Part shown: positions 60,038 to 64,000 of the stretch, in pieces
Layout: each line of letters begins with the position of its first letter
Position numbering within the stretch: the stretch's first letter is position 1
Assembly: GCF_022867865.1 (NCBI RefSeq)
Contig: NZ_JALIEC010000004.1
Span: 186,001 to 250,000 of the forward strand
From: Phaeobacter sp. J2-8
GTDB lineage: Bacteria; Pseudomonadota; Alphaproteobacteria; Rhodobacterales; Rhodobacteraceae
Length of the DNA stretch: 64,000 bases
Reading direction: 5' to 3'
Program-made: the position numbers and the translations under genes
Notes under the pieces: generated by a model
Told to the model about the DNA's origin: nothing
What the model saw: the letters and a program-made list of their open reading frames with translations, nothing else
The model's database searches: none

Positions 60038-60694
60038 CTAGACAAGCGCCTCCATTTGGCGCTGGGTAAAGACCCTCAAATAGGTCATGAGTTCTGACGA
60101 TTTCTTTATCGGCACTGCTGCGTCGCCCGACAACAGACCCTGCAACAATGCGCAGTAGAGTTCAGTGCAGAACTGCTGATCTTCGTCTGTTGAATAATAG
60201 CGCCAGAAACGGCGAGAAAGACCTTGGGTCGTTTTCATTGTCGAAAGGATGAATTCGTTTTTTGAAGCCTCGGCCAGCGCAGCATGAATTTGGCGCAAGA
60301 GGTCCATGAAACCCGTCCGGTCAGTGTTGGGAAGCGGTTCCAGTTGGGCGAGGATTTGCGCGAACCGCTCCATGTCAGCGCTGTTGTGGCGCTGAACGGC
60401 TTTCTCGATGCTCAGCCGCTCGATCGGTTCGCGCAGTTCCAGCAATTTGAGCATCGTCATGGCGTTGAGTTCAGGAATGAGAATGCCCGCGCGACCCAGC
60501 CTGACGAGGTTCTCGCTGGAAAGCCGGACCAAAGCCTCGCGCACCGGGGTCCGGCCCAAGTCCAGCAATTCCATGAGATCCGCTTCGGCAACGATGCTGC
60601 CCGGTTCAAGATCACAGTTGACGATCGCCGCCTCCAGCATCTCAGCTGCGGTTTCTGCCTTGGTCTTGCGGAAAGAAGTGCTGTTTTGCGTCAC
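60038..60694 (-). CDS. GntR family regulator, FadR/VanR type
   Basis: A 218-residue regulator: AAIVNCDLEPGSIVAEADLM and LDLGRTPVREALVRLSSENL form the winged helix, followed by an all-helical FCD domain (LLELREPIERLSIEKAVQRH). The conserved FCD metal histidines are only partly evident. It is coded last in the operon with the two enolase-superfamily genes and the BCCT carrier and overlaps its neighbour by ATGA. Confidence 0.88.
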   Translation of the reverse strand: MTQNSTSFRKTKAETAAEMLEAAIVNCDLEPGSIVAEADLMELLDLGRTPVREALVRLSSENLVRLGRAGILIPELNAMTMLKLLELREPIERLSIEKAVQRHNSADMERFAQILAQLEPLPNTDRTGFMDLLRQIHAALAEASKNEFILSTMKTTQGLSRRFWRYYSTDEDQQFCTELYCALLQGLLSGDAAVPIKKSSELMTYLRVFTQRQMEALV

Positions 60695-61827
60695 GCCGTT
60701 GCTCTTGTTGCCTCAACCAGTTGCCTGTTCAAGGTCAGGCCAAGCCCCGGCGTGTCTGGAACGTAGAGTGTACCATCACTGTTGATCGGAGCCAACCCGG
60801 CCGCAAGTTCACGGCGCACACGCGATGGGCTTGTTGAATACTCGATCAGGCCGCCCTGGGGCAATGACGCCAGGAAATGCAGGTTGGCCGCAATTGTAAT
60901 GTCGGTGTTGTAGCCATGTGGCACGATTTGGCGTCCGGTCGGGGCCAGCATGGCGACCAGTCGCCTTGCCTCGGTTATGCCGCCAAACATGGTCAGGTCG
61001 GGCTGCGCGATGTCAAAAGCGCCTGCGGCAAGATAGGGGGCGAACTCCCGGCATGTGGTCATCCCCAGGTCACCAACCCCGATCGGGATCGCAGTTGCAG
61101 CCTTCAACCTGACGTGATCCTCCAGATTGCCAAGCGGAAACGGCGCCTCGATCCAGGCAAAATCAAGTTCCTCAAGAAGTGGCAGGAACGGGGCGAAATC
61201 CTCGAACCGTTGAAATTCCTGCGCTACATCCAACATAAGGCGGCGATCAGACCCAACAACCGCGCGCAGATGCGTCAGGTTGCGCCGCACCAGCTGCATG
61301 TCCCGCCAATTGGCGTCGGCACAGACCTTCAGGTTTTGGAACCCGCCCGCAAGCAATGGTGCGACCTGATCGGTTATCTTTTCAAAGCTGGTTTCAAGAG
61401 GGTAAATTGTGGCGTAGACCGGCAACCGGTCATGATGCCTGCCGCCAAGAACCTCATGCAGCGGTTTGGATTGTGTGCGTGCAAACAGGTCCCAAAGGGC
61501 AATATCAAGCGCACTGATCGCATGGATCACGACGCCATGGCGCCCGAACCATTGCGTGCGATCATACATCTCCTGTGTCAGCCGGCTTGGATCGTCCAAG
61601 CTTTGCCCAACCAAAATCCCCGCCAGCCCGCAAGCAAGCGAATTGTAATCCGGCATTTCGATAATCGCCTTGATCACACTTGGCGGTGTGTCACTTTCTC
61701 CGATCCCGATTTCACCGTTATCCCCGTGAACCAGCACGAGGGCATTCTGGTAGCTGCCCTCGAACTGATGGTCACCCGCCCGCGCGTCGCGCAGGCAGAT
61801 CACTTCAACCTTTTGAATTTTTATCAT
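60691..61827 (-). CDS. Enolase-superfamily (mandelate racemase-like) protein with atypical active site
   Basis: A 378-residue MR/MLE-fold protein (WFGRHGVVIHAISALDIALW; AHAISALDIALWDLFART). Metal ligands can be placed at Asp200 (MLDVAQ), Glu227 (WIEAPF) and Asp253 (GVGDLG, where Glu is usual). The base motif KxK reads Lys167-Val-Cys169, so the second lysine is cysteine. QPDLTMFGG (Asp277) and VPHGYN (His304) are kept, favouring a His-Asp dyad mechanism, i.e. a dehydratase. Start is ATG 61827 in a TGATG overlap. Substrate probably an imported acid or betaine. Confidence 0.85.
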   Translation of the reverse strand: MIKIQKVEVICLRDARAGDHQFEGSYQNALVLVHGDNGEIGIGESDTPPSVIKAIIEMPDYNSLACGLAGILVGQSLDDPSRLTQEMYDRTQWFGRHGVVIHAISALDIALWDLFARTQSKPLHEVLGGRHHDRLPVYATIYPLETSFEKITDQVAPLLAGGFQNLKVCADANWRDMQLVRRNLTHLRAVVGSDRRLMLDVAQEFQRFEDFAPFLPLLEELDFAWIEAPFPLGNLEDHVRLKAATAIPIGVGDLGMTTCREFAPYLAAGAFDIAQPDLTMFGGITEARRLVAMLAPTGRQIVPHGYNTDITIAANLHFLASLPQGGLIEYSTSPSRVRRELAAGLAPINSDGTLYVPDTPGLGLTLNRQLVEATRATA

Positions 61828-62954
61828 CACGTGTCCTGGAACGTTCTGCGCGCATAGACGAAGGGTTCAATCGCATCCCAGTCCATTTCAATGCCCAACC
61901 CCGGCAAGCCGCTGGGATGGACAAACCCCTGCTCATCGGGACGGATCACCTGTTTGGCGCCGAATTCGTACTTCTCGAACGGCGCGGCCTGTTCGAAGAA
62001 GTCGCAGTTCTCGTTGGCCAGCATCAGGTGCAGGTTGGCGGCTTGGGTCAAGGTGTAGCCCCAGCTTTGCACCTCGGATTTCATGCCGTGCGCCCGGGTG
62101 ATCGCCATCGCTTCGTTGCCGCCGGTGAAACCACCGATGCCGGTCACGTCAAAGCGGCTGCGGTCCCAGGATCGCATCTGAAGGGCCAGCTGGATCAGCC
62201 GCAGGTCGGGCACGGAATTGCCGCCACAGATCACGTCGGTGTCCAGCGCGTTGGACAGGGCCTGATAGCCGGACAGGTCGCTGTCCGGAATCGGCGCTTC
62301 GAAGAATTCCCAGCCCGAGGCATCGAGCACGCGGCCCATGCGCAACGCCTGGTTAAGGCTGTAATTGGCGTCGGCGTCGAGGATCCAGCCGATCCCCTGT
62401 CCCGCGAATTCCTCGCGCAGGCGCAGCACCAGCCGCATGTCATCGTGGAACCGGCAATAGGGATGCACCTTGATCGCGCGATAGCCCCGGTCGAGCATGC
62501 TCTGACAATAGGCGACATAGGCATCGTCGTCGGGCAGAAGCGGGCTCGAAGCATAGGCCATGATCTTGTCTCGCACCGCGCCCAGCATCTGGTAGATCGG
62601 CAAGCCCAGCGTCTTGGCCTTGCCGTCATGCAGCGCAATGTCGAAGAGCGAGGTCGCCAGATGGTTCAGCGGCACGTAGCGGCTACGCATCATGGCGTAG
62701 ACCTGCGGGGTTTCGAGAATGTTACGGCGCAACACGAAGGGCGCCATCAGCGAGACGGCGGAGAAAACGGTGTTGTCGAATTCGTGCTCGGTATAGACTG
62801 TCATGCCTGAGATCGCCTCGACGCCGTTCGACAGCTTCAGGCGCGCGATGATCAGGGCCTCGTACATCTCGCCCAGATGCGAGGACCAGGTGACGCGTTC
62901 GCCGTCGGGACCGACGGCCAGGAGTTCGATTTCTTCAACCAGTGCTGCAGACAT
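61827..62954 (-). CDS. Second enolase-superfamily protein, divergent active site
   Basis: A 375-residue MR/MLE-fold protein. Metal-site candidates are Asp193 (LDADANY), Glu219 (FFEAPIP) and Asn246 (CGGNSV) in place of the usual third Glu/Asp. The base motif reads Lys162-Val-His164 (AIKVHPYC). The position that usually has a catalytic His reads EVQSWGYTLTQAANLHL, Gln instead of His. PLNHLATSLFDIALHD supports the family. Likely works with the neighbouring homologue in one pathway, as epimerase then dehydratase for instance; that is inference. Confidence 0.83.
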   Translation of the reverse strand: MSAALVEEIELLAVGPDGERVTWSSHLGEMYEALIIARLKLSNGVEAISGMTVYTEHEFDNTVFSAVSLMAPFVLRRNILETPQVYAMMRSRYVPLNHLATSLFDIALHDGKAKTLGLPIYQMLGAVRDKIMAYASSPLLPDDDAYVAYCQSMLDRGYRAIKVHPYCRFHDDMRLVLRLREEFAGQGIGWILDADANYSLNQALRMGRVLDASGWEFFEAPIPDSDLSGYQALSNALDTDVICGGNSVPDLRLIQLALQMRSWDRSRFDVTGIGGFTGGNEAMAITRAHGMKSEVQSWGYTLTQAANLHLMLANENCDFFEQAAPFEKYEFGAKQVIRPDEQGFVHPSGLPGLGIEMDWDAIEPFVYARRTFQDT

Positions 62955-62986
62955 GATGCGTATCCGGAAAGGAATGGGGTGAGAGA

Positions 62987-63016
62987 ACCGGCGGTGGCCG
63001 GGGGGCCGCCGCCGGT
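62987..63016 (-). terminator. Strong hairpin between BCCT and enolase-superfamily genes
   Basis: ACCGGCGGTGGCC-GGGG-GGCCGCCGCCGGT pairs over 13 positions (one G-U), a very stable stem 9 bases after the BCCT stop. Downstream on the minus strand the bases are TTCTCTC, so partial termination or mRNA protection is likely. Confidence 0.6.
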
Positions 63017-63024
63017 GTCGAAAA

Positions 63025-64000
63025 TCAGGCCTGGTCCTGTTTCAGGAACCGGACGGTGGTGATCATCATGAAGACCATGATGACGATGACCGGAAGACCC
63101 ACCAGCACCACCGCGGTCTGCATGGTCTTCAGCCCGCCGAGAAAAAGCAGCGACATCGGCAGGACGGCGATGGCCCCGCACCAGAACAGCCGATTGCCCC
63201 GGGCCGGCTCTTCGCCTTCGTCCAGCTCCTTGGTCGAGGCGCAGGCCATCACGTAGGCCGCGGAGTCGAAGGTGGTGGCCAGCATCACGATGCCTGAGAC
63301 CGCGACCGCGACAAGGACCAGCGAACTGCCCGCCAGGGTCTTGAACATCTCGATGATCGCCGGGGCAACACCCCGATCGTTCACCAGGTCGACCATTGGC
63401 AGGGTGCCGTTGATCTGCTGGTCGATGCCATAACCGCCCAGCACCACGTAGAACAGAACGCAGCCCGAGGAGCCGAAGGTCAGGAGACCGATGATGACCT
63501 CGCGGATCGTGCGCCCCATCGAGATACGGGTCACGAAGAGGCCCATGAACGGGGCGTAGGCGACCCACCAGGCCCAGTAGAACACGGTCCAGGCTTGCGG
63601 AAAGCCGGACTGGCCCACCGCGTCGGTCCAGAGGCTCATGGTGACGTAGTTGCTCAGCGTGTAGGCAACCGAGTCCATGCCAAGCTCGACGATGAAGGCG
63701 CTCGGGCCTGCAAAGAACACGTAGACGATAATTGCGAGGGTCAGCAACGAGCCGGCATAGGACAGCCGCTTGATCCCGTCGTCGAGGCCGAGGCCGCTGG
63801 AAATCGAAAAGACCGCAGTGCAACACAGGATGATCGCCACGTCGAGCCAGACGTTAGGTGCGATCCCCAGCACGTTGGCCAGCGCGCCGCCGATCATCGG
63901 GGTTCCGAGCCCCAGAGAGGTCGCCGCCGCGCCAAGAATGCCGAAGATGAACATGTAGTCGATCACCTGGCCCACCGGCCCGTCGACGATGTTCCCCAGC
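63025..64000 (-). CDS. BCCT family transporter (partial)
   Basis: About 325 C-terminal residues of a betaine/carnitine/choline transporter; the N-terminus lies beyond the window. The signature WTVFYWAWWVAYAPFMGLFV and GLFVTRISMGRTIRE is exact for the family, followed by FDSAAYVMACASTKEL. It imports a quaternary ammonium compound or related zwitterion with Na+ or H+. With the two enolase-superfamily proteins it suggests catabolism of a betaine-type acid. Confidence 0.92.
   Translation of the reverse strand, partial: LGNIVDGPVGQVIDYMFIFGILGAAATSLGLGTPMIGGALANVLGIAPNVWLDVAIILCCTAVFSISSGLGLDDGIKRLSYAGSLLTLAIIVYVFFAGPSAFIVELGMDSVAYTLSNYVTMSLWTDAVGQSGFPQAWTVFYWAWWVAYAPFMGLFVTRISMGRTIREVIIGLLTFGSSGCVLFYVVLGGYGIDQQINGTLPMVDLVNDRGVAPAIIEMFKTLAGSSLVLVAVAVSGIVMLATTFDSAAYVMACASTKELDEGEEPARGNRLFWCGAIAVLPMSLLFLGGLKTMQTAVVLVGLPVIVIMVFMMITTVRFLKQDQA

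Noticed and set aside
60877-62810. Two long plus-strand open frames over the enolase-superfamily genes
   Set aside because: Both are antisense to genes with clear barrel motifs; composition is typical of shadow frames.

Overview
The window looks like accessory DNA from a Roseobacter-group alphaproteobacterium (Rhodobacterales). The base composition is about 60% GC, the genes sit in tightly packed operons with ATGA, TGATG and TAATG stop-start overlaps, and ABC, TRAP and BCCT importers are abundant, each paired with a local LysR, GntR or LacI regulator. There is no rRNA, tRNA, ribosomal or replication gene and only one core pathway (thiamin salvage). A chromid, plasmid or genomic island is therefore plausible, but this is inference.

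Layout. 1-9961 (minus): one long operon of sulfatase, acyl-CoA synthetase, thiolase-like protein, DUF35 protein, MaoC hydratase, MFS carrier, class II aldolase, PfkB kinase (apparent frameshift), SDR and a flavin monooxygenase cut by the window edge. It is divergent from a Tat-exported SBP/permease/ATPase importer of the sulfonate/nitrate/taurine type (10184-12941) and its likely regulator, a HutC-type GntR (13258). Two copies of a 16-bp operator-like sequence lie between the divergent operons. 14.2 kb: IS3-family remnant. 14485-19413: LysR, polar amino acid ABC importer (one permease frameshifted) and an agmatinase-family ureohydrolase. 19664-22655: thiM-thiE-thiD-tenA behind a TPP riboswitch. 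22776-24476: LysR and two small enzymes. 24.6-24.8 kb: decayed IS6-family remnant. 24910-32602: split UxaA-type dehydratase, GntR, two dehydrogenases, an RraA-like protein and a TRAP transporter, probably for sugar-acid use. 32824-42964: GntR/LacI hybrid regulator and a dipeptide-type ABC operon ending in hydrolase, SIS, Ldh-type and hydroxypyruvate-isomerase-like genes. 43128-50939: Ugp-like importer with a tandem-domain GDPD, an inositol monophosphatase-family enzyme and a LacI regulator.

51133-55898 is a patchwork built by three near-identical 809-bp IS6-family elements. It holds pieces of a plasmid/ICE backbone: a strawberry-notch-type helicase gene broken into fragments, an intact RelE/RelB-type toxin-antitoxin pair with its operator, and a DUF6927-like gene. 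The third copy cuts off a LysR gene whose divergent MFS-LLM-aldo/keto reductase operon (56464-59501) remains. 60038-64000: GntR, two enolase-superfamily proteins with unusual active-site residues and a BCCT transporter that runs off the window.

The most interesting candidates are the sulfatase/retro-aldolase-like operon with its paired operators, the two atypical enolase-superfamily proteins beside a BCCT carrier, the double-active-site GDPD cluster, and the IS6 patchwork. Three conserved genes are broken or joined by apparent single-base indels, so base accuracy of the assembly should be kept in mind.
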